The notes beneath the pieces were generated by a model. The model was not told where the DNA came from. It saw only the letters and a program-made list of their open reading frames with translations, and made no database searches. Both the position numbers and the translations under genes were made by a program. Below, piece after piece: positions 49,483-62,250 of a stretch of 64,000 nucleotides of DNA (positions are counted from its first letter, which is position 1; each line of letters begins with the position of its first letter). Source of the stretch: Phocoena phocoena (Eukaryota; Chordata; Mammalia; Artiodactyla; Phocoenidae); the NCBI RefSeq assembly GCF_963924675.1, contig NC_089224.1, forward strand, positions 42,265,158 to 42,329,157, read 5' to 3'.

Positions 49483-50363
49483 ATGAGAAGACAGAAAAAC
49501 ACACAGCAGATGAAGGAGCAAGTAAACACCCACCAGACCTAACAAATGAAGAGGAAATAGGCAGTCTACCTGAAAAAGAATTCAGAATAATGATGGTAAA
49601 GATGACCCAAAATCCTGGAAATAGAATACAGAAAATACAAGAAACACTTAACAAAGACCTAGAAGAACTAAAGAGCAAACAGTGATGAACAACACAATAA
49701 ATGAAATTAAAAATTCTCTAGAAGGGATCAATAGCAGAATAACTGAGGCAGAAGAACAGATAAGTGACCTGGAAGAAAAATAGTGGAAATAACTACTGCA
49801 GAGCAGAATAAAGAAAAAAGAATGAAAAGAACTGAGGACAGTCTCAGAGACCTCTGGGACAACATTAAACGCACCAACATTCGACTTATACGGGTCCCAG
49901 AAGAAGAAGAGAAAAAGAAAGGGACTCAGAAAATATTTGAAGAGATTATATAGTTGAAAACTTCCCTAATATGGGTATGGAAATAGTTAATCAAGTCCAG
50001 GAAGCACAGAGAGTCCCATACAGGATAAATCCAAGGAGAAACACCAACACACATATTAATCAAACTATCAAAAATTAAATACAAAGAAAAAATATTAAAA
50101 GCAGCAAGGGAAAAATAACACACAAGGGAATCCCCTTAAGATTAACAGCTGATCTTTCAGCAGAAACTCTGCAAGCCAGAAGGGAGTGACAGGACTTATT
50201 TAAAGTGATGAAGGAGAAAAACCTACAGCCAAGATTACTCTACCCAGCAAGGATCTCATTCAGATTTCATGGAGAAATTAAAACTTTTACAGACAAGAAA
50301 AAGCTAAGAGAATTCAGCACCACCAAACCAGCTTTACAACAAATGCTAAAGGAACTTCTCTAG
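49483..50363 (+). pseudogene. L1 ORF1, broken
   Basis: ATG at 49,483 begins an ORF1-like N-terminus that hits TAA after 19 codons (49,540-49,542). The coiled-coil text continues in another frame to a TGA at about 49,682-49,684, and the C-terminal RNA-binding domain persists only in pieces. The expected ancestral terminator is TAG at 50,361-50,363. No frame longer than about 60 codons survives on the plus strand, so no ORF1p could be made. Confidence 0.88.
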
Positions 50364-50421
50364 GCAGGAGACACAAGAGAAGGAAAAGACCTACAATAAC
50401 AAACCTGAAACAATTAAGAAA

Positions 50422-53400
50422 ATGGTAACAGGAACATATATATTGATAATTACCTTAAAGGTAAATAGATTAAATGCTCCAACCAAAAGACACAGAATGG
50501 CTGAATGGATACAAAAACAAGACCCGTATATATGCTGTCTACAAGAAATCCACTTCAGACCTAGGAACACATACAGACTGAAAGTGAGGGGATGGAAAAA
50601 AATATTCCATGCAAAGGGAAATCCAAAGAAAGCTGGAGTAGCAATTCACATATCAGACAAAATAGACTTTGAAATAAAGACTATTACAAGAGACAAAGAA
50701 GGACACTACATGATGATCAAGGGATCGATCCAAGAAGATATAACAACTGTAAATATTTATGCACCCAACACAGGAGCACCTCAATACATAAGGCAAATAC
50801 TAACAGCCATAAAAGGGGAAATTGACAGTAACACAATCATAGTAGGGGACTTTAACACCCCACTTTCACCAATGGACAGATCATCCAAAATGGAAATAAA
50901 TAAGGAAAAACAAGCTTTAAATGATACATTAAACAAGATGGACTTAATTGGTATTTGTCCAAGTATCAAAAACAATATCCAAAAACAACAGAATACATAT
51001 TCTTCTCAAGTGCTCATGGAACATTCTCCAGGATAGATCATACCTTGGGTCACAAAACAAGCCTTGGTAAATTTAAGAAAACTGAAACCATATCAAGCAT
51101 CTTTTCTGACCACAACACTACGAGACTAGATATCAGTTATATGAAAAGATCTGTAAAAAATACAAACACGTGGAGGCTAAACAATACACTACTTAATAAC
51201 CAAGAGATCACTGAAAAAATCAAAGAGGAAATCAAAAAAATACCTAGAAGCAAATGACACTGAAAACAGGATGACCGAAAACGTACAGCCTGCAGCAAAA
51301 GCAGTTCTAAGAGGGAAGTTTATAGCAACACAACCCTACCTTAAGTAACAAGAAACATCTCAAATAAAGAACCTAACCTTACACCTAAAGCAATTAGAGA
51401 AAGAAGAACAAAAAAAAACCCAAAGTTAGCAGAAGGAAAGAAATCATAAAGATCAGATCAGAAATAAATGAAAAAGGAATGAAGGAAATGATAGCAAAGA
51501 TCAATAAAACTAAAAGAGGTTCTTTGAGAAGATAAACAAAAGTGATAAACCATTAGCCAGACTCATCAAGAAAAAAAGGGAGAAGACTCAAATCAACAGA
51601 ATTAGAAATGAAAAAGGAGAAGTAACAACTGACACTGCAGAAATACAAAGGATCATGAGAGATTACTACAAGCAACTCTATCACAATAAACTAGACAACT
51701 TGGAAAAAATGCACAAATTCTTAGAAATGCACAAACTTCCAAGACTGAACTAGAAAATATGAACAGACAAATCACAAGCACTGAAATTGAAACTGTGATT
51801 TAAAATCTTCCAACCAAAAAAAGCCCAGGACCAGATGGCTTCACAGGAGAATTCTATCAAACATTTAGAGAAGAGCTAACACCTATCCTTCTCAAACTCT
51901 TCAAAAATATAGCAGAGGGAGGAACACTCCCAAACTAATTCTACGAGGCCACCATCACCTGGATACCAAAACCAGACAAAGATGTCACAAAGAAAGAAAA
52001 CTACAGGCCAATATCACTGATAAACATAGATGTAAAAATCCTCAACAAAATACTAGCAAACAGAATCAAACAGCACATTAAAAGGATCATACACCATGAT
52101 CAAGTGGGGTTTATCCCAGGAATGCAAGGATTTTTCAATATATGCAAATCAATCAATATGATACACCATATTAATAAATTGAAGGAGATAAACCATATGA
52201 TCATCTCAATAGATACAGAGAAAGCTTTTGACAAAATTAAACACCAATTTATGATAAAAACCCTCCAGAAGATAGGCATAGAGGGAACTTTCCTCAAAAT
52301 ATAAAGGTCATATATGACAAACCCACAGCCAACATCATCCTCAATGGTGAAATACTGAAACCATTTCCTCTAAGATCAGGAACAAGACAAGGTTGCCCAC
52401 TCTCACTGTTATTATTCAATATAGTTTTGGAAGTTTTAGCTACAGCAATCAGAGAAGAAAAAGAAATAAAAGGAATCCAAAATTGGAAAAGAAGAAGTAA
52501 AGCTGTCACTGTTTACAGATGACATGATACTATACATAGAGAATCCTAAAGATGCTACCAGAAAACTACTAGAGCTAATCAATGAATCTGATAAAGTTGC
52601 AGGATACAAAATTAATGCACAGAAATCTCTGGCATTCCTATACACTAATTATGAAAAATCTGAAAGTGAAATTAAGAAAGCACTCCCATTTACCATTGCA
52701 ACAAAAAGAATAAAATATCTAGGAATAAACCTACCTAAGGAGACAAAAGACCTGTATGCAGAAAATTATAAGACACTGATGACAGAAATTAAAGATGATA
52801 CAAATAGAGGGAGAGATATACCATGCTCTTGGATTGGAAGAATCAACTTTGTGAAAATGACTCTACTACCCAAAGCAGTCTACAGATTCAATGCAATCCC
52901 TATCAAACCACCACTGGCATTTTTCACAGAACTAAAACAAAAAAATTCACAATCTGTATGGAAACACAAAAGACCCCGAAGAGCCAAAGCAATCTTGAGA
53001 AAGAAAAACGGAGCTGGAGGAATCAGGCTCCCTGACTTCAGACTATTCTACAAAGCTACAGTAATCAAGACAGTATGGTACTGGCACAAAAACAGAAATA
53101 TTCATCAATGGAACAGGATAGAAAGCCCAGAGATTAACCCATGCAAATATGGTCACCGTATATTTGATAAAGGAGGCAAGAATATACAGGGGAGAAAAGA
53201 CAGCCTCTACAATAAGTGGTGCTGGGAAAACTGGACAGTTACATGTAAAAGTATGAAATTAGAACACTCTCTAACACCACACACAAAAATAAACTCAAAA
53301 TGGATTAAAGACCTAAATGTAAGGCCAGACACTATCAAACTCTTAGGGGAAAACATAGGCACAACACTCTATGACATAAATCACAGCAAGATGCTTTTTG

Positions 53401-54230
53401 ACCCACCTCCTAGAGAAATGGAAATAACAATAAACAAATGGGACCTAATGAAACTTCAAAGCTTTTGCACAGCAAAGGAAACCATAAACAAGACGAAAAG
53501 AGAACCCTCAGAATGGGAGAAAATATTTGCAAATGAAGCAACTGACAAAGGATTAATCTCCAAAATTTACAAGCAGCTCATGCAGCTCAATATCAAAAAA
53601 ACAAACAGCCCAATCCAAAAATGGACAGAAGACCTAAATAGACATTTCTCCAAAGAAGATATACAGATTGCTAAGAAACACATGAAAGAATGCTCAACAT
53701 CATTAACCATTAGAGAAATGCAAATCAAAACTACAATGAGATATCATCTCCCACTGGTCAGAATGGCCATCATCAAAAAATCTACAAACAATAAATGCTG
53801 GAGAGGGTGTGGAGAAAAGGGAACCCTCTTGCACTGTTGGTGGGCATGTAAATTGATACAGCCACTATGGAGAACAGTATGGAGGTTCCTTAAAAAACTA
53901 GAAATAGAACTACCATACAACCCAGCAATCCCACTACTGGGCATATACCCTGAGAAAACCATAATTCAAAAAAAGACATGTACCAAAATGTTCATTGAAG
54001 CTCTATTTACAATAGCCAGGACATGGAAGCAACCTAAGTGTCCATCAACAGATGAATGGATAAAGAAGATGTGGCACATATATACAATGGAATATTACTC
54101 AGCCATAAAATGAAATGAAATTGAGTTATTTGTAGAGAGGTGGATGGACCTAGGGTCTCTCATACAGAGTGAAGTAAGTCAGAAAGAGAACAATAAATAC
54201 CGTATGCTAACACATATATATGGAATCTAA
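50422..54230 (+). pseudogene. L1 ORF2, broken in the first half, long open 3' half
   Basis: The ATG at 50,422 starts a 204-codon endonuclease segment (to 51,036) with the GDFNTPLS motif. The Asn-motif reads LKVNRLN and the QET motif reads QEI with Glu kept. A frameshift follows, and 50,955-51,257 carries the HTLGHK and SDHN part. RT before the active site is broken in several places. From 52,470 the frame is open for about 547 codons. The RT active site at 52,512-52,523 reads FTDD, with both Asp codons kept. The Cys motif (Cys codon at 53,796, pattern C-x3-C-x7-H-x4-C) is intact. A TGA at 54,111-54,113 truncates the frame by 39 codons compared with the in-frame ancestral TAA at 54,228-54,230. 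Confidence 0.93.
52470..54113 (+). CDS. Surviving open frame of L1 ORF2 3' half (not a functional gene)
   Basis: First Met at 52,524, giving a 529-residue frame covering the end of the RT palm, the thumb and the C-terminal Cys-rich domain. It is the longest frame in the window. A one-base insertion in an A run near 52,479 disconnects it from the upstream RT. Endonuclease and most RT motifs are missing from the frame. It is listed because it is open, not because expression is indicated. Confidence 0.8.
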   Translation, partial: KESKIGKEEVKLSLFTDDMILYIENPKDATRKLLELINESDKVAGYKINAQKSLAFLYTNYEKSESEIKKALPFTIATKRIKYLGINLPKETKDLYAENYKTLMTEIKDDTNRGRDIPCSWIGRINFVKMTLLPKAVYRFNAIPIKPPLAFFTELKQKNSQSVWKHKRPRRAKAILRKKNGAGGIRLPDFRLFYKATVIKTVWYWHKNRNIHQWNRIESPEINPCKYGHRIFDKGGKNIQGRKDSLYNKWCWENWTVTCKSMKLEHSLTPHTKINSKWIKDLNVRPDTIKLLGENIGTTLYDINHSKMLFDPPPREMEITINKWDLMKLQSFCTAKETINKTKREPSEWEKIFANEATDKGLISKIYKQLMQLNIKKTNSPIQKWTEDLNRHFSKEDIQIAKKHMKECSTSLTIREMQIKTTMRYHLPLVRMAIIKKSTNNKCWRGCGEKGTLLHCWWACKLIQPLWRTVWRFLKKLEIELPYNPAIPLLGIYPEKTIIQKKTCTKMFIEALFTIARTWKQPKCPSTDEWIKKMWHIYTMEYYSAIK

Positions 54231-54611
54231 GAAAAAAAAAATGTCATGAAGAACCTAGGGGCAAGATTGGAATAAAGACAGAGACCTACTAGAGAATGGA
54301 CTTAAGCATATGGGGAGGGGGAAGGGTAAGCTGTGACAAAGTGAGAGAGTGGCATGGACATATATACACTACCAAATGTAAAATAGATAGCTAGTAGGAA
54401 GCAGCCGCATAGCACAGGGAGATCAGCTTGGTGCTTTGTGTCCATCTAGAGGGGTGGGATAGGGAGGGTGGGAGGGAGGGAGACGCAAGAAGGAGGGGAT
54501 ATGGGGATATATGTATATGTATAACTGATTCACTTTGTTATAAAGCAGAAACTAACAAACCATTGTAAAGCAATTATACTCCAATAAAGATGTTAAAAAA
54601 AAAAGAAAAAA

Positions 54612-54819
54612 TCGACATAGAAGGAAATAGGTAAAGGACTTCAGAACACAGTTCTGAAGAGAACTGAGAAAAGAAAATATATGTATGTTATATAGAGATA
54701 TATAAAATATATGTATATAAAATATATATGTATATAAAAGATATATAAAATATATGTTATATAGAGAAAAGGAAATATATGTTTTTTAAACATATAAGAT
54801 TATTTTAATCTCATAATAA
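54612..54819. repeat. AT-rich tatatgta/aaatat simple repeat
   Basis: Imperfect repeats of tatatgtatataaaa-type units between about 54,668 and 54,782, following the L1 tail. Confidence 0.75.
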
Positions 54820-55700
54820 CAGATATAGAAATTAAAACAGCTATGATATAACTGTTTTTATCTAAAAACAGCAAAAAATTTGACAACTCATTATTGAAAA
54901 GAGTGTGGAAAAGTATTTTGCTTGTGTATTGTTTAATGTGTGAAAATTGTGTAATTTTTATTCAAAACAATTTAACAATATAGCCAAACTAAAAATGAAT
55001 AAACAATTCATTCACCCTTTCATGCCTTTAGAACTTTAACCTACAAATAATGTCACATTATTATGTAAACAAACATAACATATGAAGATATTCATTGTAG
55101 AATGGTTTATAACAGCAAAAGATTGGTAATATGCTAAATGTTCATCAACGAGGGATTTCTAAATACTCTATAATAGAATAGTAAAATATTGGGTTGGCCA
55201 AAAAGTTCATTTGGTTAGTGAATACGTTGTTCAATAAAGTTCTTCATGAAAATGAAAAATGTGCCTCTTATTTTTATTTAAAACCAAAGGAACTTTTTGG
55301 CCAACTCAGTAATAATGCAATTCTACATGTACAATTCTGCATCTACAATATGACAACTTCTACAATTTTTAAGTTAACAAAAGAATAGTAACAGAGTATA
55401 TAATATGCTAACGTGTTTATATACGAACACATATGTCATGCATGAATATATGTTATATATGAATACATGTCATATATTAACATAGTTATGAATAATATAT
55501 GTTATACATATTTATATTTTTTAGAGCACCTTAAAACTTGTACATAAAATGCTGATAATCATATTTATTTTCAGAAGGGAATTCCTAGTGGTCATGGGAT
55601 GTAGTGGGAGTGAATATAACTTTTTAATGAACTCCTTTTATCTTTTTAAATTTTGTACCATGCATAGTGTAATCTATATCTCCACCTCTCCACATGCACA
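54820..55700 (+). mobile_element. Old L1M ORF2 end and 3' UTR, split by a mariner MITE
   Basis: Left part has gaagatattcattgtagaat, ggtttataacagcaaaagat and taaatgttcatcaacgaggg. After the MITE the text continues with cagagtatataatatgctaa-type 3' UTR to about 55,700. Confidence 0.75.
55189..55309. mobile_element. Mariner-derived MITE with TA target duplication
   Basis: Terminal inverted repeats ttgggttggccaaaaagttc at the left and gaactttttggccaactcag at the right, 17 of 20 matching after reverse complement. TA dinucleotides flank at 55,187-55,188 and 55,310-55,311. It is 121 bp long. This is a Tc1/mariner internal-deletion element like those in cattle and whales. The inside encodes no transposase. 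Confidence 0.93.
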
Positions 55701-55887
55701 GTTATTAGATTTTTAAAAGATAAGACTTATTTTTCAAAAAGAAAAATAAATGCTTTTAAAATTCCTCAGTAGTTTTTTTGAACCACATTTGTGTTCTATA
55801 GGTAATTAACATAAAGCAAACAACGACTTTTTCTAGAGCACTGTTTTAACAGCAACCATGTCTCTGTAAAACTGGGGAACAATTTTC

Positions 55888-56097
55888 TTTTTTTTTTTTC
55901 TTTTATTGGGGTATAGTTGTTTTACAATGTTGTGTTGGTTTCTACTGTACAGCGAATTGAAGTAGAGTTCCCTGTGCTATACAGCAGGTTCTCATTAGTT
56001 ATCTATTTTATACATATTAGTGTATATATGTCAGTCTCAATCTCCCAATTCATCCCATCCCCCTTGGTGTCCATATGTTTATTCTCTATGCCTTGGA
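55888..56097 (-). mobile_element. L1 3' end with perfect 11-bp target duplication
   Basis: Poly-T then antisense L1 3' UTR (ctttattggggtatagttgt, ttccctgtgctatacagcag, ctcccaattcatcccatcc). The exact repeat gaacaattttc lies on both sides (55,877-55,887 and 56,098-56,108). Confidence 0.95.
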
Positions 56098-56223
56098 GAA
56101 CAATTTTCAACAATAATTCCATGTGGAAAAGTCCTTTCCACCAAAAGGACAATGAAATGCTCTTCCCTCTGCTACAGATTATAGAATAACACAGATCATG
56201 CAGAAAAAATGAGGATTCTAGAT

Positions 56224-56411
56224 CAGTGGCTGTCAAAGTTGATTATAGATCAGAATCACCACGAAGGGCTTTTAAAACACTAATGTCTTGTCCCTACCCC
56301 CAGAGTTTCTGATTAAATAGGTCTAACTGGAATCTGAAAAATTACATTTCTAATAAGCTTCCAGGATTTGCTTATGCTACCTGTCCAGCAGCAATAGTTT
56401 GAGAACCACTG
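56224..56411. mobile_element. MER5A-type hAT-Charlie MITE
   Basis: Ends cagtggctgtcaaagt and gtttgagaaccactg, with the internal phrases atcagaatcaccacgaaggg and cccagagtttctgattaaat. Flanking 8-bp repeat ttctagat / ttctagag (7 of 8), the length expected for hAT elements. Confidence 0.93.
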
Positions 56412-56419
56412 TTCTAGAG

Positions 56420-57559
56420 CAAGATATGGTAAATAGAGAAAAGAGAATACAAATACAGAATGTTGGGAGAGAAACTTTAAGCAGTCACAACAATTCTCAA
56501 GTTACAGCTAAAAATTTGCGGAGGATACTCCAATTAAATTTAAAGTACAGAAGCAACAAAAAAAAATATCTGACTTACAAATAAGAGCTGTATACAAAGA
56601 GGCTGAAATCTCAGATCATTTTGGGTCAAGAACACCATGAGATGCACTAAAGAAGAGCCATCAGTTCACAGACACCACTACCCTGGACATACTTATTAAT
56701 CATTTAGTGGAGTCTTACATTGAAACCCTAAGTACATCTCTTAAGAAAATGCTTATGTTGATGTTATTCTCCTCGTGAATCACACTTTGTTTAAAAGTCA
56801 AAATTCCAGTATTCAAAGTATGCACCTCTAGGTAGGCATCATCTCTTACAAAGGACCACCATACAAGACTGATGAGTTACTAACTACATTAGATAAACAC
56901 ATTAATTTTCACATTTAAATGCTATGAGTTAATGATTTATTATTTTATTAATTAGGAAATTGAACCTCGAATTAAATAATTTTCTTAAGGTCATATATGT
57001 AATAAGTAGAGGAAAAATTATTAAAATTTAGATCTTCTATTACCAAGGCATGTTTTCAAAACATAATTTATAATTGAAGATTCAGAGGTTGTGTGAAAAG
57101 ACTTATGACTGATCATTAGGGTATTTTGTGACATCATACAACAAGATTTTTTTTGTCATCTCAAATATTTTTATAATTTCATAGATTTTTTCATATTCTT
57201 TGTAATATATAATGAAGTTTCACATTTTCTTGAAAGGTCTATATATTTTCTAGAAGAAAAAGGAGACAAAAATAACTCAAATATTACATTTTATAATGTT
57301 AATAGTAATCAAAAATATATGATCTAAGAATGAATCCTTGCCTATTTGTAATTACCAAGTGTGGATAATTGCATTTTCCAGAGGTGGCCTCTATAATACA
57401 TTCCATCCAGTATGCTCTTGATTTAATGGGGAACTGAAATTTCTTTCACAGAGTGGTCGGTTCAGTATTGAATCTGGGCAGACCTTTGTGCCTGCCTTGA
57501 CAAATAGAAAATAGTAGAAGCAATGTTACATAATTTCTAAGATTCGGTCATAAAAGGAA
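56420..57559. other. Unassigned AT-rich sequence
   Basis: No gene or family recognised over about 1.1 kb. Confidence 0.4.
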
Positions 57560-58125
57560 ATATAGCTATGGTAGACAGCTTTCAAAGATGGTCTTCATCT
57601 GGTATTCATATACCTGTGCAATCTTCTCTCAAGTCTGAGCTAGGCCTAGTGATATGCATTTAAGGAACAGAATGTGACAAAGGAGATGGGATGTGATGTT
57701 CATGATTAGATTACAAAATACTTGATTTCTGTCTTAGTGGACTTTCTATTGCTTTCCCAGCATGCACACATTGATGTAGCAAGTTACCATGTTGCAGAGG
57801 CCCACATACCAAGGAACTGAGGATGACTTTTGGCCAACAGCCAGTGAGAAACAAAGGCCTTGAGTCCAACAGCCTATTAGAAACAATCCTGCCAACAACC
57901 AAGTGAGCAAGCTTAGAAGGAAATATCTCCAGTCAAACCTTAGGAAGACTAAAACCCAAGTTAACACCTTGGTTATAGCCTCTGAGAGACCCTCACACTG
58001 TGGACACTGTTAAAACATGTTCAGATTCCTGACCCAAAGAAACTGCGAGGTAATAAGTGTTGTAGTTTCATTCCACTAAGTTTTGGGGTAATTTGTTACA
58101 CACCAAGAGATAACTAATAAGCAGC
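57560..58125 (+). mobile_element. MaLR-like LTR (nearly complete)
   Basis: Order of phrases: tctgagctaggcctagtgat, gccaacagccagtgagaaac, atcctgccaacaaccaagtg, gagagaccctcacactgtgg, agattcctgacccaaagaaa, and the end ttttggggtaatttgttaca with gagataactaata. Ancient, non-coding. The exact family name is uncertain. Confidence 0.62.
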
Positions 58126-58462
58126 TTCCAGCTGGTTTTGTAGAATGCTTACTCTTGGAAACCAGCTAGCATACTATGAAGATACAGAGCAGACATATGT
58201 AGGTGCTGTAACAGACAGCTCCAGCTGACATCCCAGCTGACTACCAACATCAACTACAAAAATGTAAACAAGGGAGTCTTCATGTGATTTCAGTCTGCAG
58301 TAGTTGAGCTGGCCTAGGTGACACCTTGTGAAGCAAACATGATTTGTTTCCACTGACTCTTGCCCAAGATGCAAATTTTTGAGTAAAACAAATAATTATT
58401 ATTGTTTACACAAGGAAATTTGGGGTCATTTGTCATGGAGCAATAAATAACTGAAACATTAG
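58126..58462 (+). mobile_element. Second LTR 3' portion of related type, directly adjacent
   Basis: A second end of the same style (atttggggtcatttgtcatg, gagcaataaataactgaaac), preceded by a cttggaaaccagctagcata block that corresponds to the middle of such LTRs. The left third of the element is missing. Confidence 0.55.
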
Positions 58463-60329
58463 AAGATGTAAAATATATGTATGCACTTAGTGTCTCTGGT
58501 TTATTATTAAAAGCTTAACCTCAGATTCAAGCCAAAGAATGTTTCATATAAAGATTAAAACCAAACCACACACACAAAAAAAAAGAACAGAGAGCTGTTC
58601 TCAAGTGGTTACAAGAGATGGAGAATTAATACATTTACAATGTGCTTATTACACTACAAAGGTGTGAGTTTTCCTTTTTTAAAAGATTATTTACAAAATA
58701 TATTCCATACCTGCCGAATGGAAGACACACTGTTCCATTTCTCCTTCCTTAAGGCACAATAGGACCACTAGCTTGTTATTTTGCTGAAAAACGAACTAGG
58801 TTTTGGTAACTTGGGACATATTGCAGAAGAAAAGAGGTAGTCAAATATGGTCTCAACTCAAATATGATTTTGATTTTTACAATTTCATTGAGCTATAATT
58901 GAAATATATTAAATTTCACTTTTTTAAAGTATACAATTGGTTCTGCTTTGACATATATATAAACTTGTGCAACTATTACCACAATCCAGATAAAAGGTCT
59001 CTTTACTAACATCATTTTTATTCCTCTACTACAATTTTAATAGGCTCATCATGGAGGTAGGCCAATATCTTTGCCATATTGAATGAAAAATCTTAATATA
59101 ATTTTGTGCTAGAATGTTTAGAGAAATAACTTTTGAGAAAAGGATCACTACTTATGTTAATTGCAATAAAAGGTGGTTAATCAAGAAGTATCTGGGAATT
59201 TTTTGGTTGCTATGTGGAATTGTGAAGTGTATTATCTCCTATAATACCTGGTGCAGTGATTTTCAAATAATAGATAACAGTATGTGTCTCCAGATGCTAA
59301 TGCCCTAGGTATATGATAAACACAATCCCATACAATATTTGTAAAACAATAAATATTCCTATTTCAAAAAAATAATATCACTGCCTAATATTTTAAAAAT
59401 TCATTCAGAATCATAGGATGCAAGGGAGAATCATAAAATCATAGAAATTCAAAGGAGAAATGGTTGTGCCCCTTAAAACCAATGTATTCCTGTACAACTA
59501 GTGCCCAAAAAAAGGCCTAGCTTGTCTTGCTCTGTTTCTATCAAGCCACAGAAAGATTTTATCAATCCATTTGTCAGTACCTGAATATCACTGCTTATAA
59601 GTCACAAGAGAGTTCTATAAATGGAAGTATTCTAACATATTTAAGAGATTAATCTGATGGAATAGAATGTTTTGACAGGACTCTGATCTCCCCCAGGCAA
59701 AGCTCTAGAGACATTTCCTTTCATAGTGGCAAACCATTATGCAGTCTCAGTATTCTAGTACTAATGGCAATTTTTTGTCATATCAAATGATTAAAAAATA
59801 AATTTGGCAAGAAAGAGCCTGCTGGCTGGCCAGTTAGGTGACTATAATCACTAAGAGGGAAGGTCAGGAAAAAGGAATGGTGCCTGTGCCTTTATTTCAG
59901 ATTCTTTATTCTCCCAGTAATTGTATTTCACCAAAACAGACAACTTCTTCAAAAAAGGGAAACTACTGTTTCCAGGCAGAGAGTTATTGGATTCTGGATT
60001 CTGTCACAGTGTGTGCAATGTTATGAGATATATTATAGACATTTATGAAACATGGGGGGCTAGGAGCCTGAACCATGTAGCTTTATTTCACCCACCTACT
60101 ATGCAGGCCAGTTCTGACTTGCACATAAAAATGTAAATCTCATGGCAAAAAATATATTTAATTATCTCACTCAGAGCTGTTTGAGAGACATGGTTTGTTT
60201 CAGGTTTCTTTCTACATCATAAAGCCTCCAAATTTACAAAATGCATCAAATCCCATTAAAAAAAAAAAGCCCCAGTGTGTGACTACCCGGAACTTTCCTG
60301 ATAGTCCTCTTCCTAATTGCTCTGCACCA
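58463..60329. other. Mostly unassigned; antisense L1 3' end at 58,880-58,990
   Basis: 58,880-58,990 (atttcattgagctataattg, taaagtatacaattggttct, caactattaccacaatccag) is an antisense old L1 3' UTR. The remainder has no recognised content. Confidence 0.55.
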
Positions 60330-60545
60330 ATCCCCTAGTGGTTTAGGTATGATGCTCTGTATGCTTCTAGCACCATAAAGTACTGCCAGTACCTGCTTAC
60401 ACAAATACATTCTCATATTTGGTTATAAGTTATCTGAATACTGGGGCTAAACCCTCACTATTCTTTTTTCCTAAGCGCTTGGCAGAGTATTTTGCCACAT
60501 AGTTGAAACTCTGTAAATGTTAGTAAAATTATTACTTCTCTAAAA
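60330..60545 (+). mobile_element. L2/MIR-like 3' end
   Basis: The run cctaagcgcttggcagagta, then cacatagttgaaactctgta and aatgttagtaaaattatt is the L2/MIR-type tail. The left boundary is vague. Confidence 0.5.
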
Positions 60546-61314
60546 AAGACTATAACCTCCAGCTGGTCAACAACTTTTCTGTGAACAGCCCAGCACACTC
60601 CACACTAGGTACCACATGAAGATTTAAAAAGTAACCAATCAGTTGTTTCAACCAACCTCTAGAACATTGTTCAGCAAAAACTGTCAAAAGGTCTTGCTAG
60701 ATGGAGAGAGGAAACTACTATTGCCATAAATTAATCAAGACAAACAAAGCCCTGGTTAAAAGACCTTTACTTTCTTGGATAGTATGATTATATATTTGTT
60801 TCTCATATATTCAGAGACTAGAAAAATATTAAATACACAATTAGGATGTGATCAAACAATTACTATGCTGTAACTTCAACATCCCCATTTTAATTCCTGC
60901 TCAGATGAATTTTCTTAAACTTTGGTGCTTCTATCCATAAAAGCCAAACGCCAAGCTTTGATATTACTGAAAGATGATGAATGTAATGCAAAGATGACAA
61001 AGGTAATTTTTTTGAGGGTGAATAATATCAAATTTGCAGACTTTAGTGAATGAATCCTAATCACTTTTAAATATTGTTCAAAGTGACCTATCATTTTGCT
61101 GACTTTATGAAGCATAACTAAAGTCCGGGAAGATGTGAAAATCTAGAATGAAATACTTAGATAACAAAAATGAAGATCTAAACTGTCCAAGTGTATTTTA
61201 AATTTGGAATAATATTTGGGGGGGAAATCAAAATAACAAAATCAAAGAGTCAGACAGTTCCAGAGAAATATTTTCTTAATACCGAATTTTTTCCAGTATT
61301 AATAATAATGATAA
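60546..61314. other. Unassigned sequence
   Basis: Nothing recognised. A G run (gggggg) occurs at 61,219-61,224 and an (AAT)n tract at 61,300-61,322. Confidence 0.4.
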
Positions 61315-61585
61315 TAATAATAACTGATACTCCTTAAGTGCTCACCATGTGCCAGGCACTGTGCTACTTACTTCACATACTGTATTGCACTGAAAGGCAC
61401 AGTCCTATGAAGTAAATGTTGATTTATGATTCTCCTAATAATAGAGATTAACAAACTTATACTCAGAAAGATTTATCTTTTTTTGCCTAAAAAAAATTGC
61501 ATAGCTAATAAATGGCAGAACTTAGACATGAGCTAAATCTGTTTGCATTCAATATCCATGCCCTTACTCGAATACAATCCTGTGC
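61315..61585 (-). mobile_element. MIR SINE
   Basis: Clear antisense MIR: cttaagtgctcaccatgtgc, caggcactgtgctacttact, agtcctatgaagtaaatg, and tagctaataaatggcagaac. Confidence 0.85.
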
Positions 61586-61959
61586 CCTTTGAAATTTTTT
61601 TTTGGGGGGGAAAGGCATCACTGAACTCTAAATCAAAACAAAAATACTTAAGTCACACATTGTACAATGCATGCATTCAACTTCCATGGTCCATTTACAT
61701 ACAGACATAATTAAAGTCAGAAAACTCTAGGCTTGCAAAAGACAACTGCTTTCAACTAATCAAATGCCTCATTTTATATACTGGGCAAGTGAAAACTAAA
61801 TATTATAAGTAATTCCAACAAGTCAACTGGAACTTAGGTACTCAGTGGCTAAGTCTACTCTTCACAAATTCACACTACTGCAACTGGCCAGATAAATGCT
61901 GCCTAAAATTGCAAATTGGATAGCCTATAAAGTAATTATTATTAATCCAAGAAAATAAT

Positions 61960-62250
61960 AAAATACTTATTGAACATGAGCAATATCAGTAAATATGAGT
62001 GTGCCAAATATTTTTCATTCATTCATTCATTCATCTATTTACTACAACACATCTACTGTTTATGATTCCCTCAACCCCTGGTATCTGTTAGGGAAAAGGA
62101 TGATGACTGGCCTCAGAGAAAATTCTCAGTGAATGTAGAATGACTGTAAAATAAATCAAAGACAGGATCCCTGCCTTTAAAAATACAGAGGCAGACATGT
62201 AAATTTACAATAGAAACACAATAAATTACATGTCACTAAAGGCAAGGGCA
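61960..62250. repeat. Ancient dispersed repeat with (ATTC)n start
   Basis: (ATTC)4 at 62,016-62,033 leads into text with caggatccctgcctttaaaa, acagaggcagacatgtaaat and aagggcaaaggctatgaa, a pattern found in old mammalian repeats. Family not certain. Confidence 0.5.

Larger units (their letters stand above)
47472..54611 (+). mobile_element. Near full-length LINE-1, cetartiodactyl type
   Basis: All parts of an L1 are present in order: a 2-kb 5' UTR starting at about 47,472, ORF1 region, spacer, ORF2 region, 3' UTR, AATAAA at 54,583-54,588 and an A-rich tail. Total about 7.1 kb. ORF1 is wrecked and ORF2 carries several frameshifts in its first half, so it is not autonomous. I could not find a convincing target-site duplication (flanks aaaaattaa and aaaaaatcgacatag). 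Closely similar to the element at 1-5,357. Confidence 0.95.

Noticed and set aside
55194..55388. 64-codon frame across the mariner MITE
   Set aside because: It starts inside the terminal inverted repeat and runs into L1M. It has no transposase catalytic motifs and is too short.
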